Assembly: GCA_021464415.1 (NCBI GenBank)
Contig: CM038463.1
Location: 115,288,790 to 115,352,789 of the forward strand
DNA length: 64,000 nucleotides
Reading direction: 5' to 3'
Source of the DNA: Lonicera japonica
Lineage: Eukaryota > Streptophyta > Magnoliopsida > Dipsacales > Caprifoliaceae
In this document: in pieces, positions 41,201-55,100 of the stretch
Numbering within the stretch: the stretch's first letter is position 1
How the letters are laid out: each line of letters opens with the position of its first letter
Notes under the pieces: model-generated
Database searches by the model: none
What the model was told of the DNA's origin: nothing
What the model saw: only the letters and a program-made list of their open reading frames with translations
Program-made: the position numbers and the translations under genes

Positions 41201-41746
41201 TTATTTCTTTGGTGGTGTTGTATCTGTAACTTCTGGCTTCTTCTTCCTTTTATTTCCTTTGTCCTTACTTTTAGAGGTTGAGACAATTAAGAAGTTTCTA
41301 CCTTATCTTGCTTCAACCTTCCCTCTTCCTGAACACAATATGAGATGAGCTCATTCAAAGACCAAGTCACTTTCTGACAATTACAGCTCACCTTAAATCA
41401 GCTAAACTATGTTGAAAGACAGCTCACTCTCCTCCATAATGAACGAAGATATGAAACCCCTCCATTGCAGCCACCATCGGTCTCAGTCGGTAACAAAAGG
41501 AGAAGCTACCATCGCGACGACCTGCAAAACACCATTCTCAAAGAGCGACAATACTACTAGTGAGTCTATTTCAACTAATATTATCTTATACTTACCAATA
41601 TTAGTATTAAGTGATTATGTGACAAAATTTCTCAAAAACTAGTTGATAATTTGCAATGTTATGCTGGATTTTTGTTTATGAAATGGTGTATCTTTGTTTG
41701 TAAATCTAGGTTGATTAAAGGAGGATTTGTAAAGGTGGGCGAGTAA

Positions 41747-42029
41747 ATGTGGATTTGTGTCATGTTTGATTCCCGTATCTGAATATATAATATAATTGTT
41801 GTTAATGGTCAGGTGGTGGGTTTTGTTCATATTTCACAATTTATAATGAATATGAAATAACATATTATAATAATTAAATATTTATTATATTAAAAATGGA
41901 TTAATTATAAGTAACATCTGAATTATAAAATGTGGATTTGTGTCATATTTAATTCATGTATCTGGAAATATAATTATTGTTAATGGTCTAAGCGGTGGGT
42001 TTTGTTCATATTACACAATTTATAATGAA
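41747..42029. repeat. Pair of about 100-bp direct repeats
   Basis: Segments 41747-41850 and 41930-42029 share tgtggatttgtgtcat and end cacaatttataatgaa. They are separated by about 80 bp of AT-rich DNA. Just beyond, at about 42030-42062, lies tagtttttgtgaacgtgcgt followed by tgcacgtg, a GC-containing motif common at ends of dispersed plant repeats. No gene is present. Confidence 0.6.
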
Positions 42030-42062
42030 CTAGTTTTTGTGAACGTGCGTTGCACGTGATTT

Positions 42063-44040
42063 TAGTACTTTACAAATGTCATTAAATCTATTAATAAATT
42101 CGTACATGCTAACAATTGAATAATTAGTATTAAGTGTGAAATAAAAATAATAATAAATAAACATAAGCATATTATCAAATGTAAAATTCAATTAATAATT
42201 ATAAGAAATCATAAAATGGGCATACCCCAGAAAAATATTGTAAATATATAATTAAAATTTCTTGTTCTTTTGATATATAGGTGGCCAAGCAAACTCTTGA
42301 TCAAAGATATAAGAGAGTAATATGCTTTTACTCATAATTATAAATAAACATAATTATAAATAATTAATCAAAAAAAAACATAATTATAAATAAATAAATA
42401 AATTTTAGAATATGTAAATTAATATAAATTTATTATGTTAAAAGCAATCAAGTAAAATATAGTTTAATATGCATACATTTGTGGTGAACTTTAGAGCGAA
42501 ATTATAATTCACACAAAAAGTTTTGCAATTTTAATATGATATATTATATAGGTTTTTTATTAAAATTTTTTATTATAAAGTTATACAGAAGTCTTATAGA
42601 AAAATATTAATTCAACACAAACTCTATCTTGTTTAATTATTTTAGCCAAATAGAGTTGAGTTTAAATATATTTGAAATACTAATATTGATATGATGCTAA
42701 CTTGTTTAATTAGTCTAATCAAATAAAGTAGAGTTTAAATTTAGAGATAATGGGTTCTAGGGCCTCGCTCTGTAATGTTGTATAACTTTAAGGACAAACT
42801 CATATTTAATAAAGAGAAGTAGTATTAATTTTATAATTTAGTTTTTCAATAAGGATATTTTTCATAATATTAATTTATTTTAAGAAAAATGATAAATGTT
42901 GATGGACAAATATATCATACCACTGCTTTAAATTTGGGTTTACCACTCTCAATCTTTGTCGATCTCGTGCTCTCACAAATTTGGGTTTGTCACACTCGAT
43001 TTTTGTCGATCTCTCGTTCTCTCTTCAAAAGATCGCCAGCGCTTCCCTTACCACTATCGTCGGTGTTGCCCTCTCTACTACCGCGGGTTTAACCCTCAAG
43101 TTAGAAACAAGCCGAGTGTGACCATTTACAGCCCTAGTAGGCTAACAGCGCCCAATTTTAAAAATTTTACTCTGCACGAAAGAGAGTGATTCTCGTTATC
43201 AAGCGACAAAGTTCAGCATCCGTAAAGGCATAGACCAACCTTTTTAGAATCAGAGAGAGGAGACATCGGGGAAAAAAAGCTCGACACAATCACTCATTTC
43301 GATCAGTCGCAGCATGTTTCGCGAATCTCATATTCTTCCTACGTTTCTTTTTCTATTAGTCTGATTATGTTGTAGTTCTGAAGTATGCATCCTTCCTCTT
43401 TATTAAGTGGCCTATAATGTTCATGTATATAGTTTATGTTACTATTTGATGCTAAGATGAATTCAGGGCTAGTGTTATGAAATATATTTTTCTTCCTCTA
43501 TCACACCACTTGTTTGATTAATTTCTTGAGAGAGACTAATATTTCTTCTGATTTTATTTGTACCGATAACTCAAATAATGTTCTAACTTGGATTTGGATT
43601 CTGTTGAAGAACTCGTATTCTTACTAAAACCCAAATGGTAAAATTTGTTAATGCAAACAATTAGTGTCCACAACAAAGGCATCTTTTGTGTTCTTCCCAT
43701 AATAGTTGTTTAAATGTCTCAAGAAGATAACAAATTTATGCTTATTTTGTGACTTTTAATGCTTTTCCAGATTTGCATGTTTAATTATATAAGGAATTAA
43801 GAGAAGTTTCTTTGCAATGGCACCTTTTAAATTGCTTTATTTTAATTCTTCTTAAGATTTTATTAAACTCTCTATTTCATTAGTTTGATTAATTTCTCCA
43901 CCCCTTTTGCCTCTCTTACATGTAGTATACACGAAAAATCAATCATGCTGCCCACTGATCCTGTGAATAAAATATCACTTCATAATCGCATTACTGATAG
44001 TGATTTGGTTATTGTATATGAGAAACATGATATTGAATTT
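42063..44040. other. Non-coding interval
   Basis: AT-rich to about 42880. The 42940-43330 segment is more GC-balanced, with pyrimidine-rich stretches, and carries short open frames that I could not relate to any protein. The rest is AT-rich. A 5' UTR or exon relic cannot be excluded. Confidence 0.35.
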
Positions 44041-44461
44041 GTGTTAAATCTGTTTTAGCACCTTAATATGTAGTATTGGATGAGTGCTAAATATGTTTTA
44101 GTACATTCAATTTAGTTATATGTGTTCACCTGTAGCACTAAAACCTTTTTAGCACAATTGTAGTGTTAGACAATTGGTGATAAATCTGTTTTAGCACCTT
44201 TGAATTTTGTTATTCTTTGTTTTCTATTGCAAGTAATTATTATGTTCTAAAAAATTAGTGTTAAATCTGTTTTAGCAACTTAATGTGTAGTATTTAATGG
44301 GTGCTAAATATGTTTTAGCACCATAAATTTTATTGTTCTCTATTTTGTATTAGTGCTAAAACCATTTTAGCACCAATGTTTTAGCACTATTGGTGCTAAA
44401 ACTGATTTAGCACCATCAATGTTGTAGTACCATTGGTGCTAAAACTGATTTAGAACCAATT
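44041..44461. repeat. Array of tgctaaa/tttagca inverted motifs
   Basis: At least a dozen copies of a short palindromic word of the form ggtgctaaa..n..tttagcacc lie within 420 bp. A larger unit (gtgttaaatctgttttagca, followed by tgctaaatatgttttag) occurs at 44041 and 44259, spacing about 218 bp. The right part repeats ttggtgctaaaactgattta twice. Dense inverted motifs of this kind resemble subterminal binding-site arrays of DNA transposons, but no element end was found. Confidence 0.7.
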
Positions 44462-44509
44462 CTGATGAGACGTGAGTGAAAAACAATGTAGAAAGAAGGA
44501 TTACCTAGT

Positions 44510-45751
44510 TGTATTGAAAATGGTTACTCAATAAAATTTGTTTACTGAAAGTGAAGTAAAATAATAAATTTTAGGTTTCTACCAATTTTAATTCTGAAAC
44601 GTTATTACTCTTGTCTAGCATGCAGAAGAGAAAAAACCAGCAACACTAGAATTAATAAGGTATCCCTACTTGTGTAAGAATAATCCTTAAAAGCTTATTA
44701 CTATAACACAGGAGTTTACAAACAACATAATCACAATTACAGACTTACAGGACTTGACTCACTAAAGAGCTGCTGTAGTTTCCACCTCTGATGTGTACAG
44801 TTCCCTTCGAATCACTCGAATTCAAATACAACGAGTCACGCGCCTTAGACTCATTCCGATTATCTTGATAACAAACGGTTAAAACTAGATTTTGGGATTT
44901 GTAGTTCTTTTTAAGGAAGAACTACTCTTTTGGCATATGAAAATTAAAATTCTAGGTGGTGATGAATTTTGCTTTTCAAAAACACAAATATGTTCTAAAT
45001 TTTCTCCAAAAGAAAAGCTACTAAAAGATGTATCAAAGCCTTGTAGTTATAGAAGTCTTTAGTTCAAAAAGGTATGTAACTTGCTTGCAAAATATCTTGA
45101 AAATAAGTCTTGGTTCAATGAATTTTCGTGCCTTGAGAAGTGTGATGAAAGTTGCAAAAAGAAGCAAGTGGGCAAGTTGATGAAAAATACAACTCAGCAC
45201 AATCCATCCGCCGAACCGGTATTGCATTTTCAGCATACCGGTCCGCAGTTAAAATTTCAGGAAAGTTTTAAACGCCAGACCGGTATTGGCTTTTCAGCAT
45301 ACCGCGCTGCAACTGCAGATTTCACCCATTTTTTACTGCCAGACCAGTATTTGAACTTGGGCAAACCGATTCACAAAAACAAAAATTGCCAAATTAATTT
45401 TGCTGTGTTTTGTACTCGATTAGTAGTATCCAAAACACTTAAGGTTGGTTTAAGGCTTGTCTAAAAACATTAAATTTGATTTAATTTAAAAATATCAAGG
45501 AAGCTTTTCTTGATGAAAAAGGAAGAGAAGTTCAATTTGAACTTATCTTTTGACTTGGTTAAAAGAAGCTTTTAGAAAACACTTTTTGAGAACCAATAAA
45601 GTGTCACCACCTAAGCAAAAACTTTTCAAACCTTAACAAAGTAATGTGAACGAGATATTTAAAAATCGGCTATCCGGAGACTTGGGTTTTCCCTGTGAGA
45701 ACATGAACAACTTGAACAAATTACAACATAGAAAAACTTGTGTTTTCATCA
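44510..45751 (-). repeat. Probable solo or partial LTR of a second Sirevirus-like element
   Basis: On the minus strand it starts tgatgaaaacacaag (from 45751) and may end near cattttcaataca (44510). It contains repeated palindromic words accggtat..ataccggt (about 45214-45244 and 45278-45304), comparable in placement to the tcagtcgactga words of the Sirevirus at 18785-28242. Neither a second LTR nor an internal coding domain is adjacent. Target duplication was not resolved, so the ends are approximate. Confidence 0.45.
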
Positions 45752-46695
45752 AAGGAATTTAGCCAATAAAAATCTGACTTTACAGTAAGATGTTATAAGG
45801 AAGGGGCATTAGTGTCTTTTTTGTACAGTGTCCTTAATTTACGTGACTAACTTGTAAGTGTCCTTTATAATTATGTTATTATTATAATGAACTCTTATAC
45901 TCAATTACCACTTAAATTTATTTGGAATACTAATACTAATATAAAAATATAAGAAGTTATATTATTTTTTAAAATATAAATCTAAAAATCTTGTGTTTAA
46001 AATCAAGGAGTATATTTGTCTCTATAAAAAAGTGGAAAAACACTTGGTATAAACATAGATATAGATATGAAATTATATATTAAAATAATTAAATATTAAT
46101 TATTAAAAAATGGATCTGAAATCCTATCGAGCTAGTAATCTGGAAAAACACTCGTGAATTCCATATTTTACTACTCCATCATTGCCTATTCTACTATGAA
46201 TTAGATATCAATGCAAAAAAATTAAAAAATCTATCATATGAGTTTGTAGTATAGCCCTACTACCCGGTTAGCAGCTCTTTCCCCGATCCAGTAAGGGCAG
46301 GAAAGTATCATCACTTATAGGGAAAAGAAAAGGTCCAGCATTAATCAATAACTACTAAATAGTAGATCTAGAATAGATTATTTTGTTGAACTTTTTTAAC
46401 TTGATACTAATTTAAGGTTATATGAATTCCTGGGACCGCGAAGGCGCGAACATATGTGGTGTGGTGGGTCTTAAAACTCGACAATCAACCAAAAACATCC
46501 AAGACAATTTTGGCTATCCATTTCAGTTGCCACTGAAACCGGGCAATAGATATCTTTTGAAAGGGACTAGAGATATTTTCATTCTTTTGGTACAACTATG
46601 GATCTTTAGTTATATCCTAAATGGTGAAGAACTCTTTCATCATTTACAGAGTAACTAGAGAGAGATAAATTGTGAGTGTGTCAGTCGGTCAATCC
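45752..46695. other. Upstream flank of RBCX1
   Basis: AT-rich to about 46230, then more mixed sequence that should include the RBCX1 promoter and 5' UTR. I found no convincing TATA box. A 78-codon open frame at 46422-46658 has no recognisable family. Confidence 0.4.
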
Positions 46696-47925
46696 ATGGA
46701 ATCGTCCACAATTCTTCTCCCAATCTCTCACTTTTCTTTTCTCACTCCAAAACCCCACAGAAGAAATAGAGCTTATCCTTTTAAACCAGGGAAACCGAGG
46801 ACTTCTCAGCCCACTCGTCTCTTCTGCCAAAAGATGTACGTCCCAGGTATGTTATCCCTCTGCTGTGTGTTTTGTAGCCATGTACGCATCTAATTATGTA
46901 TGTGTAGATATATACATATATACGATGCGCATTTCTTCGTCGCTAATGCATTGAGAAGGTTTCTTTCTTCCACCAATAATGGCAACCAGCAATTTAGTAC
47001 CTGACTGCCAACGTTTGCTTGTAGGATTCGGAGAAGCGTCACCAGAGGCCAAGGCAGCAAAAAATCTCCACAATTTTTTCACTTACATTGCTGTTAGGAT
47101 TGTTACTGCACAGCTTGAGGTTCCTCCCCTCCTTGTTATTCCAATATTTATTTTGCAGTTGAATCCCAATAGCGTATATTACAAATAAGAGAAACGTATA
47201 AATAAGCATATTTCAATGAATTTATCTCTTTAACAATTATTCGCCAGAGCAGAGCTATAATACTGAGGCATACAAGGAGCTGATGGAATTTTTGGATAGG
47301 CACTCTGTCAACGACGGGGATAAGTTTTGTGCTGATTTGATGCGCGAATCACCTCGGCATAAAAGTTTAGGTATGCTATCAATTTTATTTCTATTCCAAG
47401 GAACAAAATTTTCTTTACTTGGTAATCAAATTGCACAATTATGGAACTTAATGTGAACAGCTAATGATTGTTCGCAAGTTGAATTTCTTAAGTTATTAGT
47501 ACTAAAGTCCTTTTCTTGAACATGGGCTCTCGTGATGAATATATGTGGGGATTACTATTTGGCTCCTCTTTACAGCTATGCGCATATTAGAGGTCAGTAT
47601 AATCTTTCTGGTAAATTGAAAATGTGTGTTGTTTTATTAGACTCGTGATATGTTTGAACTTAAATATTATGGCTTTCCCATCCAGGTTCGATCTGCGTAT
47701 TGTAAGAGGGATTTTGAGTGGGACAACTTGGAGCGATTAGCATCTAAGGTCAGCAATTCGGCCATTATTTCTTATCACTCCCTTTCTTTCGTTAATGTTT
47801 TTGCAGTTCCTCTCATTCTGTTGGGTTGTTTATATTGCTTATTTTTCTAGATGGTTGATGACTCTAATACAAGACTCATGAGAGAATATGTCTTGGAAAC
47901 CAGTCATGTTGAAGGCGAAAAGTGA
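46696..47925 (+). CDS. RBCX1: Chloroplast RbcX rubisco-assembly chaperone (type I), 6 exons, 172 aa
   Basis: Homodimeric chaperone that binds the C-terminal tail of the rubisco large subunit and promotes L8 core assembly in the chloroplast stroma. Exons are 46696-46846, 47025-47119, 47253-47370, 47576-47592, 47686-47748 and 47851-47925, with all phases continuous. Residues 1 to about 45 form a Ser/Arg/Pro-rich transit peptide (MESSTILLPISHF start). The core begins MYVPGFGEASPEAKAAKNLH and runs through FFTYIAVRIVTAQLE, a helical segment with NDGDKFCADLMRESPRH, then ILEVRSAYCKRDFEWDN. It ends RLMREYVLETSHVEGEK. These words match Arabidopsis RbcX1 as I know it. Exon 4 is only 17 nt. The start was chosen because it gives a transit peptide and the usual family length. 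An in-frame ATG at 46672 would add eight residues. The gene converges on malonyl-CoA decarboxylase. Confidence 0.93.
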
Positions 47926-49113
47926 TAAATCATCATCGAATGAGGATGATTGCAAGGGTGGATATTCTAGTGTGATTTGATATTTGTACTGGTACTATGG
48001 AGACAGAATGAACTTTAGTAACATAAATTTTTCAGTACATTATTTAGCGGATCTGCAGTGCCCGTGAGAAATAATTTGCAGGTCCAGCAAATTAAAAGCC
48101 GTCTTTTCCATGCCAAAGAAAACACAATCAATTCATCATCCAAAATTGCACAGCCACTCAGAGAGATCTATAAATTGTATAATTTAAATGATCATGACTA
48201 AGTTGCTACAAGAATTTGGTTTTTCTTTTTCTTTTTTTTTTAAAAAGAAGGTTTAAATCTCTTCCTTTTATTACAAATAACTAAGAAACCATCTGCATCC
48301 CCAAGGAAAGTCAAACCATGGATCTCCCGAATCTGGCTGGGCGGCCTTTATACAAGTTATGTTATCCAACAATGATTGATAGGCCATTCCCCGTCTCCCT
48401 ATCATAACAACTAGTCAATAGTCATTTCTATCCTTAAAAGTAAAGATGCCATATTATGATACTCTAGTAATTTCACTCCTAAAAATACAGGAACAAGGGA
48501 CTAAAATAGCAACATTAGAGCTGATCAACAGCAGAAAATAAAAGGTGAACATTGCATGCTTCTACAACCTAGCATGCATGTCAAATGTTGAGCTTGGAGC
48601 AACATAAACAAAAGTATTGCACATTAATTAATGACCTGTGGAGTAAAAATCCACTTCAAAAGTGATTAAAAATGGCAGAATGAAGAGAAGCCGCCAAAAG
48701 GTAGTCGTGACTAAAGACCAGCTTAAGCAGAGGTCCACCACGAATGCAAGAGAATATAAAGCAGAAAAAAAATTCCAATCCAACAATTTCATAGATGTTT
48801 TGGCAACTCCAAGACATAGGACCCCTTTCTTATATGCTTTTATTTCAACATAAAGTAAAATTTACACCAGACATGCATGTAAGCAAACAACTCAACAGAT
48901 CTTTCACCAGAGCATATGACAATACCATATTTTGCAATCGTGTAGAACTGCTCTAGGTAGGGACCAATGGTCCTATTTAGATGAAATTCGATATAACCTT
49001 CATCGCATCGCAAGAATATAAAAGCAGCAATATACATCAATCCTAATCCTTCATATTCACAAATTTACCTTTATTATGAAATAATGCCATCATATTTCGC
49101 TTCGCCATAACTC
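47926..49113. other. Convergent 3' intergenic region, RBCX1 and malonyl-CoA decarboxylase
   Basis: About 1.2 kb containing both 3' UTRs. A poly-T run (about 48221-48241) is the only conspicuous feature. No gene or paired repeat is supported. Confidence 0.5.
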
Positions 49114-52100
49114 CTAATCTGTTGATTCTTCAAGCTTCTCTGATGGCTGCAGAATAAAGCAAACAAAGGGATGGAAGATAATAGGAAAATAGCTGTTGTG
49201 GGTGGCCAAGTATGCGAGTGTCTGAAAGTAAGGGTGGTGGAGTTTGTTTTTTTTTTGGGTGGGGGGGTGCACCGGAAGTATTATGACACGGTTTTCTTTA
49301 TAATAATTAATAACTAACAATTTACCTCAATGTAGTGAAGGACATCTGAGGAAGCATGTATATGCCCTGTGCTGAAATATAAGTGAGCATTTTCTTCTAT
49401 ATTCTCCAGCCTGCAATAATGGTCAGAAATCAGAATGTTTCACATTGTCCAATGCTTGAATTTTCATTACCAGTTAATTACAACCATTCTATGATCTAAA
49501 ATCCTGGCATACAAATGATGATATGTAACCCTGTGGGAAGTCGTTGGTTGTACAAGTTCATGAGAGACAATTAGAGTCACCGCGTATTTGGTTGTACAAG
49601 CAGGCTCAGCTGTTAGCTGTCAACTGGTGGATTTCATTCATTCCATGCAGAAATAATTGAAAAGGAAAGATATTATTGGACCCACAAGAATTACCTGTAA
49701 ATGTAGTTTACCATAATTCCTCCACTCTGACTAAAGCCCTTCTCTGATCGATCTGCCATCCAATTCAGTTTTCCAATCATCTGTAAATGATAGTATGACA
49801 ATTTTGGCTAGTTAGTTATGAGCTGGTTCTCCCAAGATCATTGAAGCAAGACATCAAATCAAAACCAGTTAAGAGAAGAACGTTAAAGGCGCTCAATTTT
49901 GTCCATACATCTTGCTGAAATCTAAACCTGGATTATTTATTCGACTTAAATAATCTCCTTCACTGTTAACTCTCCCATTATTTCCTTCCAAAAATTGCAA
50001 TCCCAATCCATCAACAAGAAACTGACTTGCCACTATGGGATTTATTTCCCCTTTCCACACCTCGCATGCTAATTCACACATATTCTCATTGGTTGGATTC
50101 ACCTAAGCAAGCTTGGAACTTCTCTAATTGATGCACTTAATAGAATCTCAAAATCAAGTTGCTTCCAAGACTTTCCGAAATTCAATTATATCTAGTTAGA
50201 TCCAAGTTACTAATGGTATCAAGTAACAATGTCACTAGTAAGCATAAACATCAACTATACAATTTATAGTTGCTGACATACTGCTCCATTCTGCAAGTGG
50301 AAATTCGCTACAGAATCTAAAGCCTTCCCTCTCTTCTTCTCCTGTAGCAGGTACCTACAGTTGTAGAAACAATATTTAAGCATATGAGCACTATACATTA
50401 TAGCAACCCGTAAAATTCATTTGGAACACAAAGCTGCTTTTGCTACAGGACATGACCAATCCACCTCAAAGTGTGGATGGGTGCAACAACATAAATCATT
50501 CACTTCTGAGAACTAGAAACAGTAGCCGATTTCGTCAGGTCAGCTTTAAGAATCAACTGTAAGATCTTCCTTGTACATCAGCTATAAAAAGTGTAATATA
50601 CCTAGCGCATAGTTGTAGTAGAAGGGGATTTAATATCAATAGCACTCTAGGAGAATTAGTCCACTCGTGATTGGTTGATGTCAACAAGTTCCACAACACT
50701 TCCGTGCCATTTTTCCCGGCAGTGATCTCCCTGCAACATAAAATTTTATCGTGAATGATATGTGTTGTTGATAATCACATTCCACGGGAACGAGGGAGAT
50801 ATTTTACACTTAGTACAGAACAATTCTAAACTTAAGATTTGTTAACATCTCACATAGAAAGAAAATACGATTTAAAACGAAAAACTTGAAGTTTAGTCAA
50901 AACACTATGCCCAGTAAGCAAGATTTATTTTCTAGAAACCACATTTTCTATCCTGCCGGGAAATAATAGGAAAATATATGTAGGTAAGCTTCCAAGCAAT
51001 CATGGGTTGCGAGAGAATCTCTTTTGTTAGGAACCATCTCTCCCAAAAGCTTAAGTTGTTAGGAGAAGAAACCGTAATAAATATCATGCTTAACACCCTG
51101 CCTCACGTGCAACCCCATACTCGCACGTGGAGAGCAATCAAATTTCGAATTAACAAATGGGGAATGGAAGTGCCAAGGCTTGAACCTTGGACGTCCCAGA
51201 AAACCAACCTCTGATACCATGTTAGGAACCATCTCTCCCAAAAGCTTAAGTTGTTAGGAGAAGGAATTGTAATGAATATCATGGTTAACAGATTTGAAGG
51301 TGTAAGTAAAAACCATCTTTTGGAGGAAATTTGCAATTTCTACATAAAATATCATCTGTAGAGGTTGAGGATGTGAATGTGAACTAGTGGATAGGTTAAT
51401 ATTCAGAGAATAAGACAACTCGAGTCAACAGAACTTATCAGCTATAACCATGACTACTTTACTTGTCGCGGTCTAGACCCGTGACTGTCACGTAGAAGTA
51501 CTGTGACAACTGCTGCTCAGTTTTATTGGTGAACCTGGATCTTCTGGGATGTTTTATCCTGGGGACGGCAGGAAACTCCCAAACCAAGAAAAAAATTCTG
51601 TTGGGGCTTTCAAAAATGCAGTCAGAAGGGTAAGCTATACCTGTGATGGCCAAATCACAGGTAAGGGGACCTGCGCCCCCACCTGTCAGTCTAGTCAAAA
51701 AACTTCTCTCAAAGGAAGATCTGTTCAAAACTAAATAGATTAAGAAATGCAATATTTTTGGCAACCACATTTGCGGTATAATGAATATTTCAAAACAATC
51801 AAACACAAATGTAATATAATCAAAATATTTAAATTGAATATAAAGCTTACACAGATGCATCAAGGAGTTCTCTTTCTACTTCAGGATCGAGCAAGTTCTC
51901 CCGGAAGGTAGAACCAGATCTCTCTGCTGATGCCAACTTCGACAGGAGCCATGGCATGTACCCCGGGATAGGGCTAAGTGTTGCAAATGTCTGTGAAAAA
52001 AATTACAAAATCATTGTCAGTAAGAATCACCAAAATCAAGACTTTGGAAGTCATATGATTAAAATGATATTGTCAGGCACAGGTCTAAGAGACCAAAAAG

Positions 52101-55100
52101 ACCTCTATGCTTTGCTATTTAACTTTTGACAGCATGAACAGTGTATTGCTGTTATCTGATAAGCACTGCTCTAACAAGGTTTAACAACTTGAACAGGCAT
52201 TCTTGTGGTCCACTTTTCTTTCCAATAATTAGCCTAAACTTATTGCTGAGGATTTTTGTCCTTGCATATGTATAAAACAAATCATTAATAATTCCCATTT
52301 CACAGTAAAGACTTTTTACAGTGGTGCAACAGTTCAATATTAAGTACCTTTAATGAGCATAGCGATACTTACAGAGATACTAGGCATTTCCTTCTTCACA
52401 AGATCGATCACACGTTTGATAAGGAACTTCCCTAAGTTGATTCCTGCTAAGCCAGGCTGCCAATTTCCAAAGTTATTCAACATATTATTGTATCTTTAAT
52501 CAAAATAAACTATGTACCACGAGAAGACAACATTAAGAACATGGGTCCAAACAATTTTCAGTAGGAGATGATGAAGGGTCCACAATCAAATAACTACTTT
52601 CTGAAAAACAGGGTACTCTGACTTCAACATTTAATGGAAGTCAAAAACTTGTCTGGTTGTCCCTAAAGTGGCAAATGACAAAAGGAATATTTTCCCTTTG
52701 TAGTTAATCTGATTCTATCTTAATTGAGCTGATTAAGAAACAATCAACTGTCTATTCATGAACTCTGTAAAGTATACACCCTTTCTTAACAACAAGATGT
52801 TGACTATTTCGATCCCCAACAAGATTTCTTCTCAGATATATTTGAAAGTAGGTACCCCCCGTACTGAGCATTAAACAAGTTCCCAATTTTTGAACTTGTG
52901 AAACAAAGGCAATCAATTCCCAAATAATATGAACAATGACCATCATTTATTTTCACATTTCTAGGCGCAATTCCGGCTTCCAGTTATTCTTCAGAAATAT
53001 AAGAAATATCAATTCTTGCCTGAGTTGATGAAATAGAGTAAAATAGTGCAGAAGTTGCTTCAAATTCAGGTATCGGAGGATCATCCCACAGAACTTCCTG
53101 GAATTGATAAAATAATGGGTAAGCATAGTTTAATAGTGATATTAAAAAAGATAGGATAAGAAGTTCTCACCTGTATTGTTTGGGCCACATTCTTCATGAG
53201 TGCAACTTCAATAAATATAAGTGGTTCACCTGAAGAAAATGAATGGACATGATTAACTACTTTTGAACCCAAATGGCTGCATTATTAATAACATTTACCG
53301 CTGCCAACTGAATAGGGCATTGAAATTATTTAACTTATTCATGTTAACATATATAATAAAACAAATAAAGCCATCTGGGAGCAGATTTTTCCTATTATAG
53401 TGTTATGGTTGACTATCATCCCAGGTTCTATGCAATGTTCCACTGATTATTGGGTAATAATTGTGCGAGGATATAATGATGAACCAAAAAGAGATTTCAT
53501 GAGTTCAAATCCATTGTCCAATATCTAATTCAACAAACTCAGCTTGGATGCATCTACAAGTAAAACAAATCTTTGCTTGAGATTCATACTCTTGTCAACA
53601 ATTAGAATACTATTGACAAATTCCATTTTATTTTTTTGGGAAAGTTTAAATATTATTAATAACAAACGAACTATACAAAGAACAGGGAACCAGATCCCTC
53701 AATTACATCAAGATTCTCTCCTCAATACACCAATGCTTACACATCAGCCAATTAGTATAAGATCTCGTCACTCTCCAGTTCAAAGAACTAGCCCTAACAT
53801 AGCTCTCCAATTCCTTCAGCAACCCTTCTTCAGTCCTAAATTTACCCTGGAAAATACGTTGGTTTCTCTCCTGCCACACAAGCTGATGGAATCTATACTG
53901 TGTTTATCTAGTGTAAGAATTTACAAAGAAATTACAATTCATGGTGAGGCTGTGATTCTTGCTTATCAATCTGCTTTAAACATCATCAACAGATGAAGTG
54001 ATGAACCAATTACTGGACTGCACGCTAGCCAAAAAAGGAAGAACTAACCAGGTATTGCTGGATGTAAATATCCAAAACAACGACGACATACTCCCAGCCT
54101 TCTCTTCAGATCTATCAGATTGCTTATCGGATGCACAGCCTGTGTATATGACGATTATAAGAATTTATACAAATAACACTGTGCAACATCTTGAAGTGCT
54201 GAAGAAACAAAGACAGAGACATGCCTCATACGCCACAATTTTCTCCAACAAAGAAGCAGGATCATCCCATGTAATCTGGTGAAGCTCTAGGTTGGCAGGA
54301 CTAAGCCATGTAATAAGCTTCTCTTTCAAGAAGGAGTCCAGTGCCCGTAAAGATGCAATGTTTTCTTCCCTGAATGTTCAAATGAACCATACGGTATGTT
54401 CACACAAATATGTTATCTGTGAATTATTAGTGGAAAAATTAAGCAATAGGAAATGAGAGTGAAAATATCACATATAATGTACAGAATGGTAGAACTTCAA
54501 AGCTTGGGTATGTCATAACTTAGGCCGATTGACAAGTAAAGTTCAAGTCACTAAAAATGGATGTGAATATTTTCTTTTCACAAGTACGGATATATCCTTC
54601 AACCACCACTTTGGTCCTCAAGAACCCGCATGGAAAAATAGTAGAAAAATAAGGAAATTCAAGGCCTTTAGAAGCTCTAGGAAGTTGTAATTTGTTGCGC
54701 TTAAATAAAGATTTCACATATATGTGTGAAAAGGTAAATCATAAAGGAGGGAAGTGCTCCTAAAACTAAAATCCATCACTGAAACTGCCTTCTTTTCTTG
54801 TGCTGGTATCTTCAAGCCAAACTTCCCTTGCCTGCTTTTGTAAATATTATCTTTTCAATCCCAAAAGCATAATTCTTCAATATATATATATGTAAGGTCA
54901 ACAAATAGTTTTAGATTGTTACCCACACAAAATTTATGAACAAAGTGCAAGAAAAAGATTAAATGTGAACGCGAGAAAGATTCTTTGTGAAGGATGGTTC
55001 TCCCAGCCAACGGATAGTAGGCCTGGTTTACGTCCACCTTTTTGATGATTGAGTTTTATTGATATTGATGATGATTACTGATTGTTGATGGTTTGCCCGA

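Noticed and set aside
42889..43189. Possible small gene with Ser/Pro-rich frame
   Set aside because: There are two overlapping frames with no homologous words, conserved start or splice partner. Composition alone is insufficient.
53544..54282. Open frames of 150 and 94 codons on the plus strand
   Set aside because: They are antisense to the LINE fragment and to MCD exons 6-7 and have no plant protein resemblance.
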